Part shown: positions 29,298 to 41,024 of the stretch, piece after piece
Layout of the letters: every line of letters starts with the position of its first letter
Position numbering within the stretch: the first letter of the stretch is position 1
Notes under the pieces: model-generated
Told to the model about the DNA's origin: nothing
What the model saw: the letters and a program-made list of their open reading frames with translations, nothing else
Databases searched by the model: none
Position numbers and translations under genes: made by a program
Assembly: GCA_947652115.1 (NCBI GenBank)
Contig: OX393571.1
Location: 19,059,564-19,123,563 of the forward strand
Direction: 5' to 3'
Length of the DNA stretch: 64,000 bases
From: Blastomussa wellsi
Lineage: Eukaryota; Cnidaria; Anthozoa; Scleractinia; Plerogyridae

Positions 29298-32200
29298 TTA
29301 TTTCAACAAGTAAGCCCCGTACTTTGGTAGAGGCTGCTCTGGTCTCATGTGGTGAACTGCAAATCCTTCGCGTCTCATAATATCTATAATACTGTGATTT
29401 CCAAGAAAATGTCCTGCAATAAGAAGTACAACTAAATAAATAAATTTTTAAAGTGTCACACTTGTTTATTTTTGTATCACATTTAGCGAAACGTTCTAAG
29501 GCTAACCACTTGTTTTCGTTAATGTGTACAGGGGAATCTAATGCAGACAGTATGGGTGTAATACTGATTCCATGTAACCACGTTCTTCTGACAAACTAAT
29601 CTAACTGTGATCTCACTTCAGCATCATAATATTCTGTTGACGTACTTACCCGCACCAAACGCGAAAAAGAAATTCCGTTCAGGGTACTTGTTTAAAAGTT
29701 CAATTACTCTTTTTGCCATACGTTCATTTCTCTTGAAGATCAGCTCTGTTCTAAAGTATTGATCGATCTCTTGCGTCTTCCTTAATTCTAAGTGTCTTAG
29801 TGAAGAGTTAGAAGACATACTGGGGAGTCGTGTTGATTGAGTAGAGAAGAGCACGGAGTTGAGGTCACCGCAGTTGTAATGGTCTATCAAATCATCTGTA
29901 GAGTAAGTTAAGTGTGCTTTACCAACCCGCAAGTTTTCCTGGAAATTTAACGTTTGGTTCAGCGCAAAGGTTACCTGCAACAACAACAAATACTCATTAG
30001 GCTCGATCAAAATGCAACCCTCGTTCAACAAAAATGTACAATTTGTATAAACAACAGTATCATTTTTGCTTTTTGGTATTGTTCCCAGTGTGATCCTCAC
30101 GGAAACGACAGAACGTTCACACGCAACCTTTCTTAGTTTTTGCTTTTTCCTAATCCTTGAATACGGTGTCATTTATGATTTTTAGGGGTTGAGCCTTAAA
30201 TGAGGTATCAAATTCCGTTTTCTTTGTCCTTAGCTTATGAATGAAAAGGCGAGCTATTGAAAAAGCTTATTTGAAAGGCCTTAAAAATGGAGGAATGGCG
30301 TTTTCCTCCTTTCGTTGCAGATGTTCAATATTTTTGTATTATGCAAATTGGGTACTGATAACATCGTGGGGGGTCAAAACGCAAAATAGAGAATATCTCT
30401 GCAAGTAATGATGCAATGAAATTGGAACTATAGCCCAAGAAATACATCAGATGGTGTATATTTAGGAGTTGCTATGGCAACATATCCAGGTCCAGATCTC
30501 TAATATGCAGAAATGATTTTTCCTGTAATTGATCTTGAGCTTGAGCAAACATCGTCGACTTCGTAATAGCCTACAAAGAAGGCGGTTTTTGTGGGGGAAT
30601 GCTTCGAAAACAGCGACCACGAAAGACCGGCCGCAATTTTGAACGCGCGAAAATTGGGGAGAGGAAAACAGAGAAGGGGGTAGGGGGAGGTTGGTTATTC
30701 GGTCTTTCGTGATCGCTGTTTTCCAAGCATTCCCTCCACAAACTAACTTCCTAAAGGTTAACCAGGAGAGTTAGTGCAATGTGGGCATCACGTATGCTTT
30801 AAATGGGATCAATCATTTCGCCCTATTCAGTGACAAACGGGCAACATTTGTTTAAAGAGGAAAGAGACTGGAACCAAGATTGTTGCCATAGCAACATAAA
30901 AATATGCATGATGTGGTGTTTTTTGGGGGGGCTGCAATGTGCTTGCAAAGTTCCAATTGCATCGCACCACGACATCCAGAGAAACGATTAATTTTGTTTT
31001 TAATATACCCATACTGACACACCTTACACCGCATCAATACCTAATACGCATAATAGAAACGATAGGAAAACGTCATTCTTCTTCACTTTTAAAGGCCTTT
31101 CAAGCTTATTTTCCAATAGCTCGATTTTCATTTCGTAGGCGTTTTAAATAGGGTCAGTGTTCGAGAACGTTTGCGGCACACTCCAATCCAAAATTTGAAG
31201 GAGTACTCCCCCAGTATCAACAGTCTCGAGACATTACACGCCATATAAAAATCAAATAAGGCATTGTTCAATAACGGAACAACAATTCAGTTTATATAGA
31301 GCACAAAACGAACAAAATTCTTTGCCCACAACACTGTGGACACTGGAGTTGATCACCTCAATCAGCAGAGTTGCTTCGCTGATTAGCTGTGTTGTTGTTA
31401 TAAAAAGAATATCTAGTTCAAACCTGGTTTATGTCACATTAATCGCGGGGAATATGTTTGCTTGGCTGGTGACAAGTTGTTCTTTTGAATGAAAAGCTGT
31501 TGCTTTCGCTGGTTTCCCCTTTGACTAGATGAAGCTATTTAAAATCCAACCGAAAAGCAGGACATAAATTGATCGATTTCACGATTTCTCCAATAGCATT
31601 CAACCGTGGCCCGAGATGTATTGTTTCAAAACTGATTCGAGTCAGTTTTTCGCGTACCCTGGTGAGACATCACGGACAACTAAATACATCGTTTATCTTC
31701 GTATTGCAGCTGTAAATATTGAAGTGATTACATTTTATCTTCCTAAGTCCTTAGTTTATGCCCTGAGGTTTTTGATATGCGAAGAAGAGTGTGATTGCCG
31801 CTTGTTAGCAACTTAGGAAATGTGGTCGGTTTAATTAAAAATTTGTCGGCTCCTGTTCGCGCGCGCACATGTGTACTAAGTTTGTTCAGTACTCTTGGGC
31901 ACCTGCATACTGTGCCGATGACCTTTTTCACCATTTGTTTTTCGACTTCCAAACTAAAAGCATTGTTGGGCAACAAGTAATAACAGTTTTCTTGTTTAAA
32001 TAACAACTGACAAAACAAATTTAAACAGAAGCTTGAACCTCGGGTTATTAACATATATTATGAAGCGCTCTTATGTGGATTGCCCATACACGACACTCAT
32101 ATGTTCGGGGTGTGTATCGGTCAAGAGTCTTTTTAATTTGAAACATCAAACAGCACCGCCTTTCATCCCAAAATTCTATAAACATGAAGGTACTGGAATA

Positions 32201-34590
32201 AAAACGCATTTACCATGCACTTCAACAAAAGCAAAGACCGTATATCCACAAAAAATCGATGCATTTTAAATGTGGCGAATCAAAATACCTCTTTGGTTCG
32301 CTTGCCACGTACGTTGACAACAGAAAAACTGTTTGACTAATGGCAAGAAGTGTTTGCATATTTAATTGATGTCAATTCAATTTATGTTATTACATCCCTT
32401 CAAATCGCTAAACAAGTCACAAGAAGGAGGTCAAGTTATAATTGGCATAGTATTCTCTTAGATCTGTTCTGTGGTTTGGCCAGACTTGAGTCTTGTGAAG
32501 TCCAAAACGAGAATGTGGCTGGTAGTTATTTCTAACGACACGCTCTTGATTTAATTAACACCATTGTCTATATTATAGTTTGTTGACATAAGAAATGAAA
32601 GCCACGCATTTAAATGCAACACGGATTTCAACGTAATGCAGGTAAAATTTCTGTTGTAATCTTTTTTAACAAATACCTAGTCTCCCACGAACAAAGAAAT
32701 GGAAAATGGTGTTGCCAAATGCGGTAAGGAAATCCATGAACAAAGAGGCGTGATAATAATGAAAGTTTAATGACACCACTGCTGCTGCGCTGTGTTTTCA
32801 TATCGAACTCGATAAAAGCTGCACAAAAAAACCATGTAATAGATACTCTAGTCGGAGCTTAACACAGGGCACCGAAAGGAAAGCCGCCACAAGTATCCGC
32901 CGAAAGTGGTGACGTTTAGTCATCACGACCATTTCAAGAATCTTCTTAAAACTATTGACTGACGTAAATCAGTGAGAGTTTGCTTGGGTTTTTTTAAGCA
33001 GACACAAGTATTCCTCGATACAAGGTGTTAACTTGGTAGTTTTTGGACGCGATTAGCGAGGGAAAAACGAAACAGTTTTCGTTAGTACGTGCGCCTAAAC
33101 AATCAGTAAGCAAAGCAGCAGGCAGTGAGGTCAAGTCACCCTGGTAAAGGCAAACGATCGGCTTTCATGACACTTTACAGCATTACTTGGTTGGCTATAA
33201 ACACGTTTCTTTTGCTCCCAAACTCTTGACAAAACATTCCACAAATTCATTTAAAAACACTATGAAAGGCGCTATCAACAAAACATGATTAAGGAGCTTT
33301 AGCCACTGTTTTGACAGAGTAAATAACAAAGCTCAATATAAACATAAATGCGCTCTTTTTACGCTTCCGCAAATTACCACTCTGCTCACTTGTGCAGTCG
33401 AAATGTTTCAACGCTATCTTTGAACTCTAAGCTATAGACAGCTTGCTATTGAGTTATAACAAACCTAAGAAGAGAGCGGCTCAGTTGATACCACGCTTCA
33501 GTGAAGCGCCTGAACTCCCAACCGCTAAGTACGCAATTTGTTGGAGGCCGAAGTTTCATGCGCTAGGAATGAAATATACACAGTTAATTGTCGCGTGCAA
33601 TTTAACTTAAACATATAATGTTGTCAGTCTCAGTTAATCCATTTTTGTCGGCATTAAGCTGGATTCTATTAAGAAACTTTTGACTTAGAGAAGATTTGAA
33701 GGATTATGCGATTCTCACTTCACAAACCTGTGTGTCGTTCAGGGAATTAAGCGGCAGGCACTGTTCCTCCACTTCCTCCACTGCTCCCGTGAACTTTTCG
33801 TTTCTGACAGCTTCCGAAGCAAGATACTGATCCAGAACTGGTATTCCTCTGCTCTTAATGTCACTTTCGGTCAGAGAATTCACCATAAGCATAATCCATA
33901 TTGGTCGCTTTTGCTGCCAGTCTTTAGTCAAAAGCTGAAATATTTTATCGGCATAAGGCGCCATTCCTGTGCGATATTCTCCATCATTGTCTTTCAACCA
34001 AATTGGCATCATTTTCTTAATGTATCTCAAATGCCTGTGAAGGCGTCGATACATACTTCTTGGTAACACGTTCTTAAGAAGTCCTCCCTTGGGTAGCATT
34101 TGACATTTCCAAAGAGCATTCACTGTGGGCTTGTTAGTCAAATCAAGCTCAAAATATACGTATTGGCTCGTCTTGAACGCTGCCTTGCTGTTTGTAGGAA
34201 TGTAGTCCCATACTCTTGTGTAGGGTACGTGGATTGTACCGAAGAAGTAAGCCGGTGGATTTCTTTTCACTAACCACAAAAACGAGTTGAGGTTCTCTTG
34301 AACCTGTAAACACGAGTACAAATGAAATATGCACAACGTAATTATTTTTGAAAGCACAATAGAACAGTGATCTATAAGAATTTAAGTGCACACATTAACG
34401 CACACAAGCAAGAGATCTTGAAATCTGTTACCGCGTAATCCGAGCAAGATCTTCTGGAAAATGTGCGGTCCGGTGTAGCATTCGGGCTCCGGAGAGGTGA
34501 CTCTGTTACCTGCAGCATGTAGAGAGGAGTACAAACAAGGCATGTTATGATTAGTAAGTGATGAAGTCCTATAGTCTTAACTTGATCCAT
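29298..34590 (-). CDS. TRABD2A: Tiki (TRABD2A/B-like) Wnt-inactivating metalloprotease, TraB family
   Basis: Membrane-linked or secreted protease that clips the N-terminus of Wnt proteins. Coding exons: 34590-34432, 34303-33728, 29974-29650, 29413-29298. Phases are unbroken; the product is 391 aa with stop TAA at 29298-29300. Residues 1-25 include a hydrophobic signal-like stretch ([17 protein letters not shown]). The TraB core starts near 58 ([20 protein letters not shown]). The two metal-linked GXXH motifs are GTIH at 75-78 and GAGH at 352-355, the latter split by the intron before the last exon. Also clear are [51 protein letters not shown] and [14 protein letters not shown]. This form lacks the vertebrate C-terminal tail and membrane anchor; possible extra exons are listed below. 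Tiki1 versus Tiki2 cannot be told apart. Confidence 0.93.
30238..31134. mobile_element. Family A foldback element in the Tiki intron, about 0.9 kb
   Basis: Left arm: CGAGCTATTG, GCTTATTTGAAAGGCC, TTTTTGTATTATGCAAAT and GTTGCTATGGCAACAT. The right arm repeats these inverted (ATGTTGCCATAGCAAC-type, GGCCTTTCAAGCTTATTTT, CAATAGCTCG). It is a smaller relative of the elements at 3636 and 39480. Confidence 0.8.
31135..33700 (-). other. Tiki intron, no feature recognised
   Basis: Intronic DNA of ordinary composition. The short frames at 31616, 31743, 32033 and 32350 lack splice signals or known motifs. Confidence 0.4.
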
Positions 34591-34602
34591 TTGTCAACTT
34601 AC

Positions 34603-34918
34603 AACGAGAAGTAAAACCCATAAAAGGTTCGAGAAGGACGCCATCCCTTCATCCTAACCACAGGGATTAACTCTATTACAGCAACAGGACTTTTCAGATT
34701 GTCAGAGTTGGCGGTCATCTGGACTTCATAGCTCACTAACAGACAATCTTTAAATCTCGCCAGCTCCGGCTCAAGCGCTTTGCGGTCTTCGCTCGGGTTA
34801 GTGACTTGAATGCTGATTGGCTTAGCGAACTTCGTAATTGGCGCACAGTTAATCTTGAGGGGCGGGCCGTCACTGAACACAATAGACATGTCATTAGCCG
34901 TGACAGCAAGCAACACGC
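34603..34918 (-). other. Unassigned exon-like reading frame just upstream of Tiki
   Basis: An open frame of about 105 codons with no ATG at its start, between an acceptor-like AACTGTCAG (exon from about 34918) and a good donor GTAAGT (34602-34597). The stop after FYGFYFSL is the TAA inside that donor. It reads like real protein: SIVFSDGPPLKINC, KFAKPISIQVTNPSED, LARFKDCLLVSYEVQM, SPVAVIELIPVVRMKGW. It ends 13 bases before the Tiki ATG, and its phase does not join the Tiki frame at any site I could find. I do not recognise the family; FAKPISIQV loosely recalls a ZU5-type strand, which is speculation. Confidence 0.4.
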
Positions 34919-35570
34919 CTGACAGTTATGCGTTTAATTGGGGTGCTCACCTAAATGGCTGAGCCGGCTTGTATGACAAAACGTGATCTAATAAGCTATC
35001 TTTTGCTTGACTGCCGCGCTGTTTTCCAAATCAGTAGGAGTGACAGATTAGACACCAACATAAAGTGGTGAACTTCATCCGACCGTTGCTCGTACCGAGG
35101 ACCGTCCACTTTCGCCGACAACAAATAATTTCAAAAGAATTCAACAGAATCAAAACGAGGAAGTCACGAATTGGAGAACTGCCACTGTCATAAGGAATTT
35201 TGCTGTATTGAATTTTGATATTGAAGACCCGGGATTGAAGATGTTTTCAAATGTCTAGTTGACTGGAAAAAAGGTTGCGTTTTAAATAAGCATTTCCGTT
35301 AAAATGTTTTTCGCGGGCGAACCACCTGCAGCAGCAGGTTTGTGGAACTCAAAAGTTTCTTTAGAGCATCAGCCTTGCCTGGCTATTTACGAACCCCGCT
35401 GTAACGTCATTTGTGAGAACACGAAGTGAGTGCACATCAGTCAGCAAGCTGCAGCAGACCACAGTCAAACATTTCCAGCAATGATGTCTATTCATCTCTG
35501 GGATAAAAGTAAAAGTCTCTAGAACTTGTAAACATGTGTTATTGTGTTCCTTTTGCCAGTGACGCTAAGG

Positions 35571-35667
35571 CTACGCCCACACTAATTCGGATAAATTTGA
35601 AAACGCAACCTTTTATTTCCGGATTGGCTAAAACGGCGTTTTCGGTCACCGAAAACGGAACTTTTGC

Positions 35668-35703
<36 letters not shown>

Positions 35704-36190
35704 GATAGATGTGTTAGTGTGGACGGCGAAAACGGAAGTTTTTGAAAAAACTGACATCAAAACAGTTGAACGAAAGAGACTCGAGTGATGTGTGCATGTT
35801 CTAGAGTGAGCGCTTCTCTAAAAACGTAACTGTTTTAATATTTGTTAACCCACGTTCCACCTTAAGAGCCGAGAGCTCGTTCAACATATCAAATTGGAAT
35901 TTGAAATGTTGGTTTTTTAGGAGAGGGGAAAACCGGAGTACCCAGAGAAAAACCACTCGGAACTAACTCAACCACATATGACGTCGGGTCCGGGAATCGA
36001 ACTGGGCCACATTGTTTGGAGGCGAGCGCTCCCATCACTGCATAAGTTAACCCTGCTCACCTCGTACCCTTTGGTGAGGCAGCCTTTCAATATCAATGGT
36101 GAAACAACTTGCAAACCGTATATCGTGGACAGAAACATTTTATCCGCGTTCGGGGCGAAAACGCCGTTGTCAAATTTATCCGGCTTAGCG
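35571..36190. mobile_element. AAAACGG-type MITE split by a SINE
   Basis: Left part 35571-35762 begins AAGGCTACGCCCACACTAAT and holds AAAACGGCGTTTTCGGTCAC. Right part about 36118-36190 holds CGAAAACGCCGTTGTC, AAATTTATCCGGCTTAGCGT and GGACGAGG. The ends are inverted versions of each other (TCGGATAAATTTGAAAACG / CAAATTTATCCG). Confidence 0.75.
35895..36112 (-). mobile_element. tRNA-derived SINE, minus orientation
   Basis: On the minus strand it reads GGGAGCGCTCGCCTCC, then the B-box-like GGCCCAGTTCGATTCCCGG, GACGTCATATGTGG, and TTTTTCTCTGGGTACTCCGG near its end. The same order is seen in the plus-strand relative at 54960-55260. Confidence 0.8.
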
Positions 36191-36214
36191 TGGACGAGGT
36201 TGCCGATTACCCAT

Positions 36215-36386
36215 TCTCGTCCCCAGAGCCGCTTGTCCCTCTGGGCTGGGCCTGTGCACAAGGAACAAGTGGCTCTGGGGACACATGATTTGATTCGCTG
36301 AAATCAAACAAAGTGAGTCCAGTCACATCAGCCGTTTAAAACGGTAGATGTGATTGGACTCCCTATGTTTGATTTCAGCGAATTAC
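36215..36386. mobile_element. Two adjacent hairpins (66 bp and 95 bp)
   Basis: The first stem is TCCCCAGAGCCGCTTGT / ACAAGTGGCTCTGGGGA (36218-36283). The second is GATTCGCTGAAATCAAACA with TGTTTGATTTCAGCGAAT, continued by GAGTCCAGTCACATC / GATGTGATTGGACTC (36291-36384). Both look like very short MITEs. Confidence 0.8.
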
Positions 36387-38051
36387 AGGTTCTAGAGAGC
36401 TGCGAATGATCCCTTCTGTAGAAGAAAGTACAACTGTAAACATGGTTTTTAACGCTATACTAAATGTTTGCTTTTCCATGATTTTTGTAGTAACAATTAT
36501 GTTGTCGTCTTTGTATAAAGTCCTGTTTTCGGAAATCCGACGAAGTCAGAGAGACAGCATACCGGAAACACTCGAAGCCTCCTTTATCTTTGCAAGTCAA
36601 TCTTTTCGACTAAAATGTCATATTTAGAACGATATATGCTTAAATTGTAAGGATTTCGTGAAAGATTAGCGCCCCCATTGAAAAATAGCCAATTTCACAA
36701 TCATGTTCGCATCTACGAACTGTCCTCGTCCTCGTTCAGAAATCGATCGATTGCTCTGGTTAACCGCTGACCGACAAATAGTCAAACAAACACAGGACAT
36801 TGCACGCTTCGATTTTGATCGCATTGATATCTTCAATCGGTGACTATACAGTGCTTTCTTTCTTTTTATCTCATAACCAGGCACAGCTTTCAGCGAATGT
36901 GCCAAAATGTCGTTCTCGAAGAATCTTGCAATGGAGCATCAAATGGTTTCTCGTGCTGCTGTGATACATATGGCGACTAGTTCCAACTCTATAAATTTCA
37001 ACGGCGATCGACTGGTGGCAGATAGGTTTTCCTTGTCGTTCGCATATTTGTTGAAGTTATGGTTGACTATAGCTGAGTTATAATCTTAACACTAGGCAAG
37101 GGGCATTGGAAAACTTGTTACAAAAGACTAGTTGCCTTTTTTCGTTCTGCTGTTACACTGTAATTAACTGTTCATTTTATATTTATGTTGCACTTAATTT
37201 TACTTATATTTATTGTTGTAGTTGAAAGTATAAAAAGGACTATAAATATTTATATATGTGAATTTGTTGTTATTTTTCATTCTTACTTCAACATAAAACA
37301 ACATTGAACAATTAAACCATTGTCATTATGGTCAACGTAATTGACTTGTATACAATGTCCTGCACTTATATATGTTACACACTTTTAATTTCAGAGCAAT
37401 TGCTTGTTGATTGCAACTTAGCAATTCCAGATTGCACATTGATGTGAAGAAAATCAGGGCTTCAACGCATCACATTTCACATTATTTCTCAAGTTAGAAT
37501 GTTTGTATACTGCATATAAAAATATCATCTTTTTCAAGTAGAGTAATTCTATATAAAATATCAATAAATCATAAAACAATTAGTAAACTTGTTTTTATTG
37601 TTCTTTTCTCTATAAACTTCTTATAACATCTACATTTTATGTAAAATAACCAGAAAAACATTCTTTAAAAAGAATCAGATTGTTTAATGTTTTTTTTTAT
37701 ATTTTAGGCAAACACAATTTCCTCATCTTTAAACTGTGAACATAGTAACCACATGTACTCATAGAGGGCTTTTTTTATTTATTTCTACGCGAATAAAGTT
37801 GATGTATTGGAACATCCCATCCCGTGTGCAAGCCTTTAGTCTTCTTGTTCTGTAATAATCTCAGTGACAGCAACTGAATATATTTGAGCTGAGAGCCGAA
37901 GAATGCTCAACTTCTTGCCTCTCTGTCAGTTGGGACCTTGCGAAACCACGACAGCGACACCAATGACAACGTCCACCAAAATGCATGTAAATTTTGCGTG
38001 AGAATCTCAAACTATCAAAATTTGTTCAGTGTGATTATCGGTATCAGCACT
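36387..38051. other. AT-rich intergenic DNA, nothing recognised
   Basis: No gene, clear repeat border or RNA gene. The frame at 36406-36627 has a hydrophobic stretch but no homology I can name and no splice signals. 37150-37850 is strongly AT-rich. Confidence 0.4.
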
Positions 38052-38220
38052 AATAGACCAATTCGGCTAACGTGTTTACATCCTTGTTGCCACCCAATTC
38101 AGGTCATGTGATGATTCATTTGGTGCAATTTGTCATACACAACTGATTGCATGCATGTACAAACAAAACAATTGTAACCTAGCAACAAGGAGGTAAACAC
38201 GTTAGCTGAATAGGTCTATT
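38052..38220. mobile_element. TIR element about 170 bp
   Basis: The ends AATAGACCAATTCGGCTAAC and GTTAGCTGAATAGGTCTATT are inverted. The match continues through GTGTTTAC and CCTTGTTGC. Confidence 0.9.
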
Positions 38221-38413
38221 TCTACTTGGACATTTAAGCGCCTATTTTATTCAAACTAGACAGCTAGATAGATAGTTTTAACAACAATTTTCAAATCGCA
38301 GCCTCCTAAGGCTGAATTGCTTGAAAATTACAAAATACATTATTATCTAATTTAAAATGGATAATTAAAAAACTCCCATTTTGTGGCTCACGTTTTCAAC
38401 ACACACAGTCTTT

Positions 38414-39091
38414 AGGTGGTGATTTTACGTGGCAAATTTTGGCCTGGGCTGAAATTTCAGCCCGGTGAGGGAGGCTGAAATATTGTTGCGATGTTACATG
38501 ACAAAACCCGGGCTGAAATATACGCTGAAGAAAGCAACCTCACTGCCCATGCTCATGTTCCCTTTTTGGCCCGGGCTACATTCTCGTCCCCAGAGGACGT
38601 GATATCAATTAGTTTGGTCAGCAACAAGGAATCAAGACCTCTGTCCGCAACCAAATTGTGAGCATGCGTAGAGAACTCATTTTGTAGCTTTCAGCCAATC
38701 AGATTTCACTTTGTTCATGTGCAGAGTGACGAGAAGTATGTGAATCGCGGACTTCCGGTGTTGGACCTTCCCAGAGGTCGTGATTCTTGGTGCTGACCAA
38801 AAGGATAGACGACAACAAGCTTCATATAATTATTACAAGCTTTATTACCAAAATAAAAAAGTTAAGCTTAATCACGACCTCTGGGAACGAGAATGCCCGA
38901 GCTGGCATTCCATTTCGATTACATGGACTTTTGCGGATTTTTCAGCCCATTTGCCCAGGCTGAAATCCAGCCCAGGACTAAACTTTATCCACATAATCGC
39001 CACTTTCATTTCAAGAGGATTTTTTGCAGAACCCAGGCTTAAATCTCAGCCTGGCTAACCAGGCTGAAATTCGCCATGTAATCACCCCCTT
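38414..39091. mobile_element. Palindromic element (GGTGATTA ends) with another nested inside
   Basis: Outer ends GGTGGTGATTTTACGTGGC and GCCATGTAATCACCCCCT. Near each end CAGGCTGAAATTTCAGCC-like units repeat in mirrored order. It is interrupted at 38580-38895 by a second inverted pair. Confidence 0.8.
38580..38895. mobile_element. Nested TIR element with ATTCTCGTCCCCAGAGG ends
   Basis: CATTCTCGTCCCCAGAGGAC(GTGAT) at left and ATCACGACCTCTGGGAACGA(GAATG) at right. An extra CCCAGAGGTCGTGATTCTTG at about 38772 suggests a further internal duplicate. Related CATTCTCGTCCCCAGAG occurs at 36211. Confidence 0.75.
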
Positions 39092-39479
39092 TGTCATTCC
39101 AAGTCGTTGTTTTGCAGAGGACGACTAAGAAGTGAACAAAGATGGATAACTAATGTGCAGGACTATTGTTCTGCTCATTAATCTTTTGTTTAGCAATCTC
39201 GTGGTTTCGTAAGATCCCTAACGCCTGCCACGACTTCTAATCTATTTTGAGAACTCTTTTGAATTCTCTTTTCTTCTCAGTGACAAGCACCAGCTACAAA
39301 TTTACTTTATCTTTATCAAGTGCCTCATATCGCCTAGCAAATCGCCAGGGGTAGTCAATCGATAAACCATTAAGGGCCCATTAACCGATTCACACGCGCT
39401 CGCGTGCGTTGCTAAGGAGGTGAAATTTCACTTCCGGTTACTTACGTCAGCCTGCGCGCAGAAAATAAAAACAACTTAA

Positions 39480-41024
39480 AGTGCCTATGAAATGAAAACC
39501 ATGTTAACCTTATTTGAAAGGCACTTCAAAAAAAGGAAGAATGGCGTTTTCCTTTCTGCAATATCTTCTCTTGTTCCAGAGATATTAAAGTTTTTGTATT
39601 ATGCAAATTAGATGACTGATGACGTCACAAGGTTGACAGAAAATGGGCCAAAAACACAAAATCGAGAATAACTCTTTAAATAATGGAGCAATGCAATTGA
39701 AACTTGGCACCTGTGTTGCACCCTAAGAAATACACCAGTTGGTGCATATTTTGATGTTGCTATGACAACTGTCTTGGTTCCAGTCTCTTTCCTCTTTGAA
39801 TCAAATATTACCATTAGTGACTTGATTGGGACAAATATCTGGTTTATTTGAAACATACACAATGTCCACAATGCACTAGGTCTCCTTAATAAGCTTTAGC
39901 AAGTGGATGTTTGGTAAAGATCAAATACAGGAATTATCATTCCTGCATAAAAAAGACTGTCGCCATAGTGATATACACCATCTGATGTATCTGGTGTATT
40001 TCTCTGGGTACAACATGGGTGCCAAGTTTCATACATACATACATACATTCTTTTATTTTCTAATAATTATTTTAACAAATTGGACATGCCCACAGGTAGC
40101 TAGCTAATCTAGGTGGGTCATGTCTTAACTAAAAAGAAAAAGGTAAGTATAGAAGTTAACAGAAATCAGGAAATTAACCAGAGAGAGTACATATACAAGT
40201 TTACAGAAATCAAAAAACTGGAAGTTAACTAAAAAGAGTAGGTATAGAAACAAAAATACAACAATATTACAATTAAGACTATACTTGTTATTCTGAAAAT
40301 ACGTAAAAACCTGAAGATAGGAGTCTTCAGAAGACAGAATATTGAAAAGTACACTTTTAATTTTTCTTTTTAAGTCATGTTTAGAAAGATTCCTTAATGT
40401 AAGAGGCATCTCGTTCCAAATTTTTGTTACAATTCTAGAAAACGAGTTCAGTTGAATAGAGAGCCTAGAGCTTTGTGTGTAAAAGTTGTGCGAAGCAGAG
40501 GATCGGGTATTATAGGGGTGAATATTAGATATGTCTTGAAACAGGTCTCGAATATTTCTAGGTGCATTTCTGTGTCTAATATCAAACATCAGGTTAGCTG
40601 TAAGTTCATAATAAGAAAATTGTAGCGGTAAAATACGGGCATCGGAAAATAGAGGAATTGCTTGCTGATTGCGGTCAGAAAAATAAATAAAACGTAGAGC
40701 TCGTTTTTGCAGCTTGAGAAGCTTATCAAGATATGATTTACATGCCTGGCCCCAAACGATCAGTCCATAGGTCAAATAAGGCGCAACAAGAGATCTATAG
40801 ATATTTATAAGAGTGTGTTTTCAACTCCTTTGCCCTATTATTTGCAGAGATACTCTCGATTTTGTGTTTTTAGCCTTTTTCTGTCAAACTTGTGACATCA
40901 TCAGACATCTAATTTGCATAATACAAAAACTTGAATATCTCTGGAACGAGAGAAGATATCGCAGAAAGGAAAACGCCATTCTCTGTCATTTTGAAATGCC
41001 TTTCAAATAAAATTAACTTGTTTT
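39480..41024. mobile_element. Family A foldback element interrupted by a LINE end
   Basis: Left arm 39480-39870 (CTTATTTGAAAGGCACTTC, GTTTTTGTATTATGCAAATT, GATGACGTCAC, AAACTTGGCACCTG, GGTGCATATTTTGATGTTGC). Right arm 39900-40031 plus 40818-41024 carries the same blocks inverted (GATACACCATCTGATG, GGGTGCCAAGTTTCA, then GATTTTGTGTTTTTAGCC, GTGACATCATCAG, TTTGCATAATACAAAAAC, TGCCTTTCAAATAA). The right arm is cut at GTTTCA by the LINE. Confidence 0.85.
40032..40817 (-). mobile_element. 5'-truncated non-LTR retrotransposon (CR1/L2-like) 3' end
   Basis: The minus-strand frame from 40815 to the stop near 40125 reads NIYRSLVAPYLTYGLIVWGQ, LDKLLKLQKRALRFIYF and TKIWNEMPLTLRN. This is the C-terminal region after the reverse-transcriptase domain of CR1/L2-type LINEs. 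It is followed by a short 3' UTR and a tail of four ATGT/ACAT units (40029-40050). TTTCA borders both sides (near 40027 and 40818), a likely short target duplication. The RT catalytic core and endonuclease are absent, so it cannot move itself. Confidence 0.85.
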
